From JBNKFQ01 sp050289385 (GTDB lineage: Bacteria; Pseudomonadota; Gammaproteobacteria; Pseudomonadales; Porticoccaceae): a stretch of DNA of 12,949 nucleotides. Made by a program: the position numbers and the translations under genes. The notes under the pieces were generated by a model that was not told the origin of the DNA, did no database searches, and saw only the letters and a program-made list of their open reading frames with translations. This document shows, in pieces, positions 1 through 6,597 of this stretch; position 1 is the stretch's first letter; every line of letters starts with the position of its first letter. The stretch lies in NCBI GenBank assembly GCA_050289385.1, contig JBNKFQ010000219.1, forward strand, positions 1 through 12,949, written 5' to 3'.

Positions 1-108
1 GCGATTCAGCAGGCCTCTAAAAAGTGGACCATGCCGATCAGAAATTGGAAAGCGGCCCTCAATCGATTTACCATCGAATTTGAAGACCGCCTGAAGGACT
101 ATATTTAA
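1..108 (+). pseudogene. IS256-family transposase, C-terminal end (cut by window edge)
   Basis: The open frame from base 1 to the TAA at 106-108 encodes 35 residues. They carry the typical C-terminal signature of IS256-family (mutator-type DDE) transposases: SKKWTMPIRNW, then AALNRF and FEDRL. The rest of the gene lies upstream of the window, so I cannot tell whether the element is intact; it is listed as pseudogene only because it is partial here. It is followed within a few bases by a sequence that looks like the element's terminal inverted repeat. Its tail differs from that of the second IS256-type gene at 1521-2291, so these are two different elements, not two copies of one. Family assignment is fairly secure despite the short length. 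Confidence 0.8.
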
Positions 109-111
109 CCC

Positions 112-141
112 GGGCAGTTACACAGAAAAAATTACAGGCTC
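112..141. repeat. Probable right terminal inverted repeat of the IS256-type element
   Basis: Directly after the transposase stop comes a GTTACACAGAAAAAATTACA block ending in GGCTC. IS256-family ends often carry a TGTGTAA...TTACA type sequence a few bases after the transposase stop. The left end is outside the window, so neither the repeat match nor an 8-9 bp target duplication can be verified. The exact outer edge (near 141) is an estimate. Confidence 0.55.
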
Positions 142-294
142 TTGCCGTATCACCAATAATTAATAATAGTGCGTTCATAGGCGCCCGCCATTTATCGTAT
201 TCTTGAGTAACTGCCAAATACCCTGCTTCAGGTTTCACCTTTACAATCAAAGTTTTCTTATAATCTTTACCATATCTTACTCCCTTTTCTACTT
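140..294 (-). pseudogene. Truncated gene remnant, unknown product, cut by the IS256 element
   Basis: On the minus strand, one frame from about 294 to 140 is open and reads like real protein, including KVKPEAGYLAVTQEYDKWRA followed by PMNALLLIIGDTA. It then runs into the IS end, so the 3' part is lost. A good ribosome binding site (GGGAG, 6 nt spacing) precedes an ATG at 273-271, but from that ATG the frame stops after eight codons. One extra A in the AAAA run near 253-256 would join the ATG to the protein-like frame. I therefore read it as the start of a fourth operon gene, frameshifted and truncated. It begins about 43 bp after the ABM-fold gene on the same strand. I do not recognise the family; the frame could also be chance. 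Confidence 0.4.
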
Positions 295-315
295 ACAGAC
301 TAACTTTCAGCTCGT

Positions 316-672
316 TCATTCTTCTCTTATAACTTCATATATGGACGGATAATGTGGCATATCTTTTGGAAAACCTTCTCCAATTTTCTTAATTTCCGGG
401 TTGTTAAGTGCCTTTATAAAATCAGAAGCACTCTTCCATTTTGCAATATTGATATAACGAAATTTGGCCTTTGGATCACCTGATTTGTGCAACTTTGTAC
501 CAAGATAGCCAGGTTGTTTTCTAAAGTAGGTGGCATACTTATCCCAAATTTTAAGGGCGAGTTCTTCTTTTCCTTTAGGCACCTCAATGGGATTGATGAC
601 AATTGCCTCATCCGCTGCAAGTGCAATTGATGAACTCAGAACCATAAAAATTAATAAAATTGTTTTTTTCAT
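316..672 (-). CDS. Exported antibiotic biosynthesis monooxygenase (ABM)-fold protein
   Basis: The 118-residue product starts with a clear signal peptide (MKKTILLIFMVLSSSIALA, cleavage probably after ALA at 17-19), so it should act in the periplasm. The mature part has the ABM dimeric ferredoxin-like layout: a first strand with NPIEVPKGKEE, a helix with W-DKYATYFRKQPGYLGTKLH, then FRYINIAKWKSASDF. The QPGY-G-KLH and INIAKW segments are typical of ABM proteins. Substrate is unknown; family members include quinol monooxygenases, haem-degrading enzymes and many uncharacterised proteins. ATG at 672 is backed by a strong AGGAGG site 7 nt upstream. It lies 10 bp after the SRPBCC gene and is very likely co-transcribed with it and the ArsR-type repressor. 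The gene is visibly AT-rich compared with the nitrogen genes to the right. Confidence 0.8.
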   Translation of the reverse strand: MKKTILLIFMVLSSSIALAADEAIVINPIEVPKGKEELALKIWDKYATYFRKQPGYLGTKLHKSGDPKAKFRYINIAKWKSASDFIKALNNPEIKKIGEGFPKDMPHYPSIYEVIREE

Positions 673-682
673 TTAGAGCCTC

Positions 683-1117
683 CTATTTTGAAATTGTATT
701 TTTTAAAGTTTCTAAAATATTAGTCCAACCACCTCTGTGACCTTGCATTGAATCTTCCGAAGGAAGTCGTTCATGCAGCAGCGTTAAATGACACGAACTT
801 TCTCCTGTTTTCTTTATTGAGATTGTCACAAGAGTATCCTTATTCTCAGTATTTGGAGAATTCCAGGTAAATTGAATGGTATTAGGCCTTTCAAGTTTTT
901 TATACTCACCACTATGAGGAAGCTTGTCAGGCGCTCCAATATCCATATTAAATTCAAACCTACCGCCGATCTTTGCATCAACTATAGGCTCAGGGACCGT
1001 TACTCCGTTTGCCGGGCACATCCATTCTTTAACAGAATTCGGGTCCAGCCAAGCGTCATAAATCATTTCTGCTGGCACAGAAAATTCCTTTTCTAATTCA
1101 AGTTTTGACTCACTCAT
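683..1117 (-). CDS. SRPBCC / AHSA1-domain protein
   Basis: This 144-residue cytoplasmic protein shows the AHSA1 (activator of Hsp90 ATPase homologue 1-like) form of the START/SRPBCC fold. It begins with LEKEFSVPAEMIYDAWLDP, followed by VKEWM, IGGRFEFNM, GEYKKLERPNTIQFTW, TLVTISIKK and a C-terminal helix with HRGGWTNILETL. Such proteins bind small hydrophobic ligands in a deep cavity; the ligand here is unknown. Its ATG (1117) overlaps the TGA of the upstream ArsR-type gene in an ATGA junction, with AGGAG upstream, so translation is probably coupled. Adjacent ArsR and AHSA1 genes are a very common pairing in bacteria, usually read as a repressor controlling a ligand-binding or detoxifying partner. 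No frameshift or missing core segment is seen. Confidence 0.88.
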   Translation of the reverse strand: MSESKLELEKEFSVPAEMIYDAWLDPNSVKEWMCPANGVTVPEPIVDAKIGGRFEFNMDIGAPDKLPHSGEYKKLERPNTIQFTWNSPNTENKDTLVTISIKKTGESSCHLTLLHERLPSEDSMQGHRGGWTNILETLKNTISK

Positions 1118-1467
1118 TTTTTCTCCTTTTGTGATTTGTTAACAAACTTTTCTAGCAGATCGAGTTTCTCATTCCAGAACTCTCGGTACGTTTCTATCCA
1201 TTCTTGGGCGTTGGCCAGTTGTTCTGGATTTACAGAACACAGATGAGTTCGCCCCTGAACTTCTCTTTTGATAAGATCGGCCTTCTCTAAAACTTTGATA
1301 TGTTTTGAAATAGCATTGAGGGAACAATCGTACTTCTGGGCCAAATCCGTTACCCGCATGGAACCCGATTTGAGCTGAAGAAGTATGCTACGTCTTGTAC
1401 CATCTGCTAAAGAATGGAAGACACGGTCAAGGAACTGATTTTGATGTGGACTACTTAATTTAACCAT
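1114..1467 (-). CDS. ArsR-family winged-helix repressor
   Basis: The 117-residue protein is a compact winged-helix regulator of the ArsR/SmtB type. It carries VFHSLADGTRRSILLQL, the helix-turn-helix VTDLAQKYDCSLNAISKHI followed by KVLEKADLI, and the wing KREVQGRTHLCSV; the C-terminal helix has EWIETYREFWNEKLDLLEKF. The classic metal box (ELCVCD) is absent. Only Cys48 and Cys77 are present, so it probably belongs to the SRPBCC-associated, non-metal branch. The open frame extends upstream to 1614, but that stretch is antisense to the IS256 fragment and not protein-like. The ATG at 1467 gives the expected length and sits correctly behind the promoter. No Shine-Dalgarno precedes it. It heads the operon and overlaps the next gene by 4 nt. 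Confidence 0.9.
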   Translation of the reverse strand: MVKLSSPHQNQFLDRVFHSLADGTRRSILLQLKSGSMRVTDLAQKYDCSLNAISKHIKVLEKADLIKREVQGRTHLCSVNPEQLANAQEWIETYREFWNEKLDLLEKFVNKSQKEKK

Positions 1468-1502
1468 ATGGTTGAATATATCATGATATTGAAAATAGTC
1501 AA
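1465..1502 (-). promoter_or_regulatory. Promoter and ArsR-type operator, probably giving a leaderless mRNA
   Basis: On the minus strand, TTGACT (1502-1497) and TATATT (1480-1475) are separated by 16 bp, close to the sigma70 consensus. Only 7 nt lie between the -10 box and the repressor ATG, so transcription should start at or within a base or two of the ATG. That fits the lack of a ribosome binding site. A perfect 12-bp palindrome, ATATCATGATAT (1478-1489), overlaps the -10 box and is a good candidate for the repressor's own operator. GTTGAATAT occurs at 1471-1479 and again at 1510-1518, on either side of the core promoter. Function is inferred from position and symmetry. Confidence 0.65.
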
Positions 1503-1520
1503 CCAAAAAGTTGAATATTC

Positions 1521-2291
1521 CAAAAATCCCGGCTGGATCGGGATAACAGGGTCTATCTCTGGGCCGACGGTATTTACAGCGGTCTGCGGGAAGAAGATGC
1601 CAGGCTTTGCGCACTGGTCATTATCGGTGTGAATGAACGGGGCCAAAAGCATTTTCTGGCCATTGAAGATGGCGTCCGGGAATCCACGCAGAGCTGGCGA
1701 GAAGTGCTGTTATCCCTGAAAACCCGGAGCTTAAAGAGACCGAAACTGGCGATTGGCGATGGAGCAATGGGGTTCTGGGCAGCTCTTGATGAAGTACACG
1801 GTGACACCCGTCAGCAGCGTTGCTGGATGCACAAGACGGGCAATGTCCTGAACTATGCAGCCAGGTCTGCACAACCGAAAATGAAGCAGGCGTTGCATGA
1901 TATCTGGCAGGCAGAGACCCGCAAAGATGCCGAAACAGCTTTTGAGCAGTTTGAAAAGATGTACGAAGCCAAATACCCCAGGGCGGTTCACTGTTTACAA
2001 AAAGACCGGGATGACTTGTTGGCCTTTTACGACTTTCCGGCCCAGCACTGGCAGAGTTTATGGGCAACAAATCCGATGGAGTCGACCTTCGGGACAATCC
2101 GGCACCGGACAAAACGCTCGAAAGGATGCCTGAGCCGGGATGGCATGCAGTATATGATCTACAAGTTGGGAGAATGTGCGGAGAAAAACTGGCGCAAGCA
2201 GCGCGGCTTTCACTACCTGGCCAAGGTTGTCCGGAGTATCAAGTTCAGGGATGGAGAAGAGGTGATAGCAACCGATCAGAAAGTGGCTTGA
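1521..2291 (+). pseudogene. IS256-family transposase, 5'-truncated
   Basis: An open frame from about 1521 to the TGA at 2289-2291 encodes some 255 residues that match the catalytic and C-terminal part of an IS256-family DDE transposase. The catalytic residues are visible: Asp in YLWADGIYSGLREED (codon 1566-1568), Asp in KLAIGDGAMGFW, and Glu in TNPMESTFGTIRHRTKR. RCWMHKTGNVLN, AKYPRAVHCLQKDRDDLLAF and YDFPAQHW are also typical. The frame has a stop at 1512-1514 and no native start; a GTG at 1629 lies inside the catalytic domain and is not the real start. The N-terminal third (DNA-binding part, roughly 150 residues of a usual 400 or so) is missing, replaced by the promoter of the ArsR operon. 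It should be unable to transpose by itself. I could not identify its right terminal repeat. Confidence 0.85.
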
Positions 2292-2446
2292 TCAAAATGC
2301 AAATTCAATAAAAAACAAGATCGTGCAGGATCAAAGCATGTCGGAAAAAAATGCTTCATAATGGGGCAGTTAGATGTGTAAGTATAGTAAACACCTCTCA
2401 GCTGTACTCAATGCCATGTATACCCAAATCTCAAACGCTTTGCGTA

Positions 2447-2452
2447 TATAAT
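2447..2452 (+). promoter_or_regulatory. Probable -10 box of the yejK promoter
   Basis: A perfect TATAAT lies 28 bp before the yejK ATG. No good -35 match is seen about 17 bp upstream (bases 2424-2429 read CCAAAT), so this would be a weak promoter or one helped by an activator. The interval 2292-2446, between the IS remnant and this box, holds no gene I can support. Confidence 0.45.
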
Positions 2453-2480
2453 CTCCCCTTTTTGCACACAACATACAATT

Positions 2481-3482
2481 ATGGCTATCACCCACGTTAT
2501 TGCTCACCATACTCTGCGCACTACTGGCGACGGCGAAGCCCGGTTTGTAGCGCGCGATACCGAATTGCCACTGGACGGCAAAGTTGAAGAATTGTTGCGG
2601 GAACTAAAGCGCACCTATTGCAACCGAACCGGAAAATCATATGGTCAGTTCAGTGAAGATACAGGCAATTACCCATTCTCCGGTTTGCTGAAAAACTATT
2701 GTGACAAAAGCATCTCGTTCGCGAGTTTTACCCGAACGATCATGCAGCACTTCAAGGTGGAACTGGAAAAAGACGACGCTGTAGTGGATGCCCACTTTCT
2801 GATATTTCAAGAGAAGCTGGCCGATACAGAATACTTGTATCTGTTTATGGTAGATCACGACGAAGCCCTGTATATCGACGGTGAGCTATTGGTGAAAAGC
2901 ACCCACAACATCGGTGGCTTGATGTTAGGTGCCCGAATTGATCTGTTGGAGTGGCAAAGTGGCGGTGGTGGTTATTTGTCGCTGATGAGGCAACGTGGCG
3001 ACAAGGCACTAACGGATGCATTCTTTGGTCTGGTGGGTTTTGCCGACCAGCAGATGGATATATACAAAGATACGGCAGAGTTTCTGGATATTGTGTCTGC
3101 CTACAGCAAGCAGTTACCAGAAGACAAGGCTCAGGAAGCCCGGGCGAAAGTAGTGGATTACTGTATTGCACAAGACAAGAGTGGCGAGTCGGTTGTATTC
3201 GATACCCTGTCTGGCGTAGTGAATGAAGAGCAGCCGGAGGCTTTTGCAAAATTTGTGAAGCAGAAACAGCAGCTACCAAAGAAGGCACTGATTCCCCATC
3301 GCACCCGCATGCGGCAGTTCTTGCGGCTCAGCGGTCGCGACGAAGAAATGAGTCTGAGCTTTAATGTCGAGTGCCTGGGCAACAGCATTGAATACGATGC
3401 CGATAACGAAACCCTCACAGTCAAAAAAATACCCAATGCCCTCAAGTCACGGTTACTGGAGCATTTCAGAGAAAAAAGTTAA
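2481..3482 (+). CDS. yejK: Nucleoid-associated protein YejK/NdpA
   Basis: The 333-residue product matches the YejK/NdpA family (about 335 residues in E. coli) over its full length. It starts MAITHVIAHHTLRT and has the family's central SISFASFTRTIMQHFKVELE, the acidic stretch AHFLIFQEKLADTEYLYLFM, the positions around HNIGGLMLGARIDLLEWQSG and YLSLMRQRGDK, and the C-terminal domain with KALIPHRTRMRQFLRLSGR and YDADNETLTVKKIP. YejK is a cytoplasmic protein that co-purifies with the nucleoid and has been reported to interact with topoisomerase IV and gyrase; it is not essential. The ATG at 2481 gives the family-standard N-terminus, though the Shine-Dalgarno is weak (ACAACATACAATT precedes it). 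It stands alone, with an IS scar upstream and the DUF6351 gene 97 bp downstream on the same strand. Confidence 0.93.
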   Translation: MAITHVIAHHTLRTTGDGEARFVARDTELPLDGKVEELLRELKRTYCNRTGKSYGQFSEDTGNYPFSGLLKNYCDKSISFASFTRTIMQHFKVELEKDDAVVDAHFLIFQEKLADTEYLYLFMVDHDEALYIDGELLVKSTHNIGGLMLGARIDLLEWQSGGGGYLSLMRQRGDKALTDAFFGLVGFADQQMDIYKDTAEFLDIVSAYSKQLPEDKAQEARAKVVDYCIAQDKSGESVVFDTLSGVVNEEQPEAFAKFVKQKQQLPKKALIPHRTRMRQFLRLSGRDEEMSLSFNVECLGNSIEYDADNETLTVKKIPNALKSRLLEHFREKS

Positions 3483-3579
3483 CAGACACCTGGGGCCTGG
3501 TCACATTTTGCCGAGTCGCCCGGGCGTATCCCGATGCAAAACTTGTCAAAGCCGGTAAGTTGGTGCAAATGGCGATGAT

Positions 3580-5808
3580 ATGTGGTTTCTATTGGGGCGC
3601 ATCGGGTTAAAGCCCAGGTTAGTGGTATTCATGATTTCTGGCGCAGTCGCCGGGATTGCCTGGCTGGTGTCCGGAGACGAGGAGGTATTTCCACCGCGTG
3701 CCTTTGTGGTTGGCATGCCCCCCCAGAGTGTCGAACGCAATATCCCCCCCTATCAGGGGAAGCATCCCTCCAGGATTAAACGCCCGCGGGAAACATTCCA
3801 GTTTCCCATCCGCCTGGGAGAGTCAGGACCCGTAAAGCCGCTGTTTGCCGGACCCTTACAATATCCGTTTTTGTGTGGTGTGCGCGCTTCCGGGCTGGGG
3901 CAGCCATTGGCAGATAACTACAAGGGCTGGGGCGTGCCGGTATATGCCATGGGCAGTGATGGTCGATTACAGGACCGGGTGGTGGGGTACAGCAAGGACT
4001 GCCAGTTGCCTACCCAAGCCAGCTATTACTACAACCGGGTCGGTACAACGTCGTTTTTTCCACTGTCCGAAGCCCGGGGAGATATTGCCCGAATTATAGT
4101 TAATGGTCGCGAAACCGATTTTGTTGTGAGGATGGAAACGGGAACTATTAATCGTTATTTGTACACCATTGCTGCCCTCAGAGGGGAAGGAGAGCAGTTG
4201 GGCCTACCAGATTCCAGTAACTGGAATCGCAAATTGATTTACCAGTTTCGCGGTGGCGTAGGTATTGGTTTTCGCCAGGGCCATGATGGTACAAACACTA
4301 TCTTCAAGCGCCGTTATGAGCAGTTGGCGCAGGGGTACGCTGTGGTCTACTCCAGTGGTACCAAAACTTCCAATCATTACAACATGTGGTTATCGGAAGA
4401 CACGGCATTGAGGGTCAAACGTCAGTTTGTCGCACTTTATGGAAAACCGTTTTATACCGTGGGAGTTGGTGGTTCCGGAGGCGCAATACAACAGTATTTA
4501 CTGGCTCAAAATCATCCGGGAATAATTGATGCAGTTATTGCCGAATATTCATACCCGGATATGTTGACACAGACTTTATACGGCCTTGAGTGTGAGTTAC
4601 TGGAGTACTACTTCGATGTATTGGACCGCGACAATCCCAGGTGGAAAGACTGGGAAAACCGGCAACTGGTAGAAGGCACCAATGCTCACAACGGCCACGA
4701 ATACGAATATGTGTGGGCGCGATATTTGTCGGAACTGCGAGCGGGATTATGGCCATCCGCAAGTAATGGTTCCAGTGAGTGTGTCCAGGGGTGGCGTGGT
4801 TTGTCACCTTTGGTGCACAACCCTCGCTATGCGCATTTCCAAAAGTATTTTCGTTCCGATGTTGTCGATCAAGTGCACTGGACCTATTGGTCAAATCTGA
4901 AATATTTGTACGGCACTGACGCGCGCGGTTATGGCAACAGCACATGGGATAATGTTGGTGTGCAATATGGGCTAATAGCACTGCGCAAGGGCAAAATAAC
5001 GGTTCATGAATTTCTTAAGCTCAACGCCAGTATTGGCGGTTGGAAAGCATTTGAGAATATGCAGCGAGAACGTTACTGGTTTGTGGATGATGACGATTAT
5101 TTCCCGGTGCGGGTATCGGTGTGGAGTCATCACAATATGGTGGTTGGTAATTTGAAAAATCCCGCGCCGCGCAATCAGGGAAATCTGGCTGCAATGGAAG
5201 CGGCCTGGCGCAGTGGCCATATTTTTTCAGGTCAGCTGGACATTCCGATAATAGACTTGCGCCACTACCTTGAACCTGAGTTGAATATGCATCATGCCAT
5301 GGCATCGTTTTCGGTGCGGCAGCGATTGTTGCGGGAACAAGGACATGCGGATAACCAGTTGATCTGGATAAACCGCAAACCTCACGATTTTGAGCCCGAG
5401 GCGTTCGCAGTTATAGACAACTGGATGCAGAAAATTCGCGCTAATCCCGGCCTCTCTGTTGTAGAGAATAAAGCGAAGGGTGCAGTGGACAAATGTGTCG
5501 ATAAAAAAGGCAACGTTATTGCTGCTGGCCCAGACGTCTGGAATGGGAGTTGGAACCGGAAGCCGGAAGGTTTGTGTAGCGCAGCGTACCCTGTTTTTTC
5601 CGATTCCAGACAACAGGCGGGCGCTGATATTGCAGGTGATGTTCTCAAGTGTCACTTGCAACCAGTGCGCAAGGCAATGACGCGTGGAGTTTATGGTGCA
5701 GTAAATATGAAACCCTGGCTAAAGCAGCTGGAAGCGATTTTTCCCGATGGTGTATGTGATTACCGTTTGGGAGATGTGTCGCGACCAACCGATTTGTTAG
5801 ACGATTAA
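3580..5808 (+). CDS. DUF6351-family protein, exported or membrane-anchored, hydrolase-like
   Basis: The 742-residue product matches the DUF6351 family, related to alpha/beta-hydrolase folds and not functionally defined. Landmarks in order: a hydrophobic N-terminal segment (about residues 13-31, uncleaved anchor or signal); PLQYPFLCG near 92-100; FVVRMETGTINRYLY (181-195); WNRKLIYQFRGGVGIGF (215-231); the nucleophile-elbow motif GGSGGAIQQ with candidate Ser299; IPIIDLRHYLEP with candidate Asp559; MHHAM with His571/572; and NQLIWINRKPH. Ser, Asp and His in this order suggest a serine-hydrolase triad, but that is inference. Several cysteines in the mature part fit an extracytoplasmic, disulfide-bonded protein. 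ATG 3580 is the first start after an in-frame stop at 3556-3558; Met18 could be an alternative. The Shine-Dalgarno is weak. The final four bases overlap the stop of the convergent dihydrofolate-reductase-like gene. Substrate unknown. Confidence 0.82.
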   Translation: MWFLLGRIGLKPRLVVFMISGAVAGIAWLVSGDEEVFPPRAFVVGMPPQSVERNIPPYQGKHPSRIKRPRETFQFPIRLGESGPVKPLFAGPLQYPFLCGVRASGLGQPLADNYKGWGVPVYAMGSDGRLQDRVVGYSKDCQLPTQASYYYNRVGTTSFFPLSEARGDIARIIVNGRETDFVVRMETGTINRYLYTIAALRGEGEQLGLPDSSNWNRKLIYQFRGGVGIGFRQGHDGTNTIFKRRYEQLAQGYAVVYSSGTKTSNHYNMWLSEDTALRVKRQFVALYGKPFYTVGVGGSGGAIQQYLLAQNHPGIIDAVIAEYSYPDMLTQTLYGLECELLEYYFDVLDRDNPRWKDWENRQLVEGTNAHNGHEYEYVWARYLSELRAGLWPSASNGSSECVQGWRGLSPLVHNPRYAHFQKYFRSDVVDQVHWTYWSNLKYLYGTDARGYGNSTWDNVGVQYGLIALRKGKITVHEFLKLNASIGGWKAFENMQRERYWFVDDDDYFPVRVSVWSHHNMVVGNLKNPAPRNQGNLAAMEAAWRSGHIFSGQLDIPIIDLRHYLEPELNMHHAMASFSVRQRLLREQGHADNQLIWINRKPHDFEPEAFAVIDNWMQKIRANPGLSVVENKAKGAVDKCVDKKGNVIAAGPDVWNGSWNRKPEGLCSAAYPVFSDSRQQAGADIAGDVLKCHLQPVRKAMTRGVYGAVNMKPWLKQLEAIFPDGVCDYRLGDVSRPTDLLDD

Positions 5809-6359
5809 TCCTGATCAATTATTTTGTATTTACTTTGCACAAAACCATTTTTATATGACCTTGTTTCAATATGCTGTAGTTTTTTGTCCCGGTGCAATGG
5901 ACCAAACAGGGGAATACCACTACCAATCAGCACCGGAACAGTCGTAATAATAATTTCGTCAATCAAGCCTGCATCAAGAAATTTTTGTATAGTTAATCCA
6001 CCATCAATGTACAGATGCTTTGCCCCCGATTGCCCAAGTTCAAGGGCCAGCTCTTGAGGAGGGCATGATTTCAGTTCTACGCTGTCAGGCAGGTTTTCGG
6101 ACAAGTGGCTTAATGTGCTGCTTAAGACAATTACCCGTTTGTTTTCATAAGGCCATTGCCCAAATGAGATAACGGATTCGTAAGTTTTGCGCCCCATTAC
6201 CAATACGTCGATGGATTCCATAAACGCATTGTAGCCATAATCTTCGTTGTCACTGTCTGGTACAGTTTCACCATCACTGCCAGGCAGCCAGTCCAGGTCA
6301 CCATTTTCTCTGGCAATGAAGCCATCAACGCTGGTGGCGATATAAACAGATATCTTCAT
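5805..6359 (-). CDS. Dihydrofolate reductase-like protein (RibD C-terminal family)
   Basis: This 184-residue protein belongs to the DHFR-like / RibD C-terminal domain family (YyaP/YwjB type). The N-terminal strand MKISVYIATSVDGFIA and DLDWL are followed by VLVMGRKTYES (a nucleotide-binding turn), VIVLSS, and the C-terminal KHLYIDGGLTIQKFL and DEIIITTVPVLIGSGIPLF. These segments fit NADPH binding and a reductase role on a folate- or pterin-like substrate. Most members of this subgroup are not the housekeeping FolA, and I would not assign that function. ATG 6359 has AAGGA 8 nt upstream. The gene converges on the DUF6351 gene with a 4-nt overlap of the stop codons (TTAA, 5805-5808) and no hairpin between them, so read-through antisense transcription is likely in both directions. 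It is divergent from the downstream amidohydrolase gene. Confidence 0.88.
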   Translation of the reverse strand: MKISVYIATSVDGFIARENGDLDWLPGSDGETVPDSDNEDYGYNAFMESIDVLVMGRKTYESVISFGQWPYENKRVIVLSSTLSHLSENLPDSVELKSCPPQELALELGQSGAKHLYIDGGLTIQKFLDAGLIDEIIITTVPVLIGSGIPLFGPLHRDKKLQHIETRSYKNGFVQSKYKIIDQD

Positions 6360-6455
6360 AGGTGTTTTCCTTGAATGTAATACAAAGCTAAATCAAACAA
6401 TACGGTATTTGGTGGTAATCTTCAGGAATTCGACAGTGGTTTTCAAGAAGACTTT

Positions 6456-6483
6456 TTGCGAATAGTGATATATTTGCCATACT
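6456..6483 (+). promoter_or_regulatory. Possible promoter for the D-aminoacylase-type gene
   Basis: In the 238-bp interval between the divergent genes, TTGCGA (6456-6461) and CATACT (6478-6483) lie 16 bp apart. A TGC directly before the second box resembles an extended -10. The transcript would have a leader of about 108 nt. The leader includes a run of eight C followed by six A (6549-6562). No equally good minus-strand promoter was found for the reductase-like gene. Confidence 0.35.
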
Positions 6484-6597
6484 ATCAAGCAATTTTGTTT
6501 ACTCGCTATTTTTATCTGGTGTCTGTACCAAAGCTCTTCAATTAACTTCCCCCCCCAAAAAACATTAACAGGCCCTAATAATACAGGAATCAATTCT

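Noticed and set aside
1468..1614. N-terminal extension of the ArsR-type gene up to 1614
   Set aside because: It runs antisense through the IS256 remnant and the promoter; the family start and the promoter position both favour ATG 1467.
1629..2291. Complete transposase starting at GTG 1629
   Set aside because: Coding similarity including the first catalytic Asp continues upstream of 1629, so this start is an artefact of truncation.
1..2291. A functional composite transposon formed by two copies of one IS
   Set aside because: The two transposase pieces differ in their C-terminal sequence, one is truncated at its 5' end and no matching outer repeats are visible.
2334..2356. AAGCAT / ATGCTT inverted repeat after the IS remnant
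   Set aside because: Six-base arms with an 11-base A-rich loop and no T-tract; too weak to call a terminator or IS end.
3517..3526. CGCCCGGGCG palindrome between yejK and the DUF6351 gene
   Set aside because: A ten-base palindrome without loop or T-run; likely chance in GC-rich sequence.
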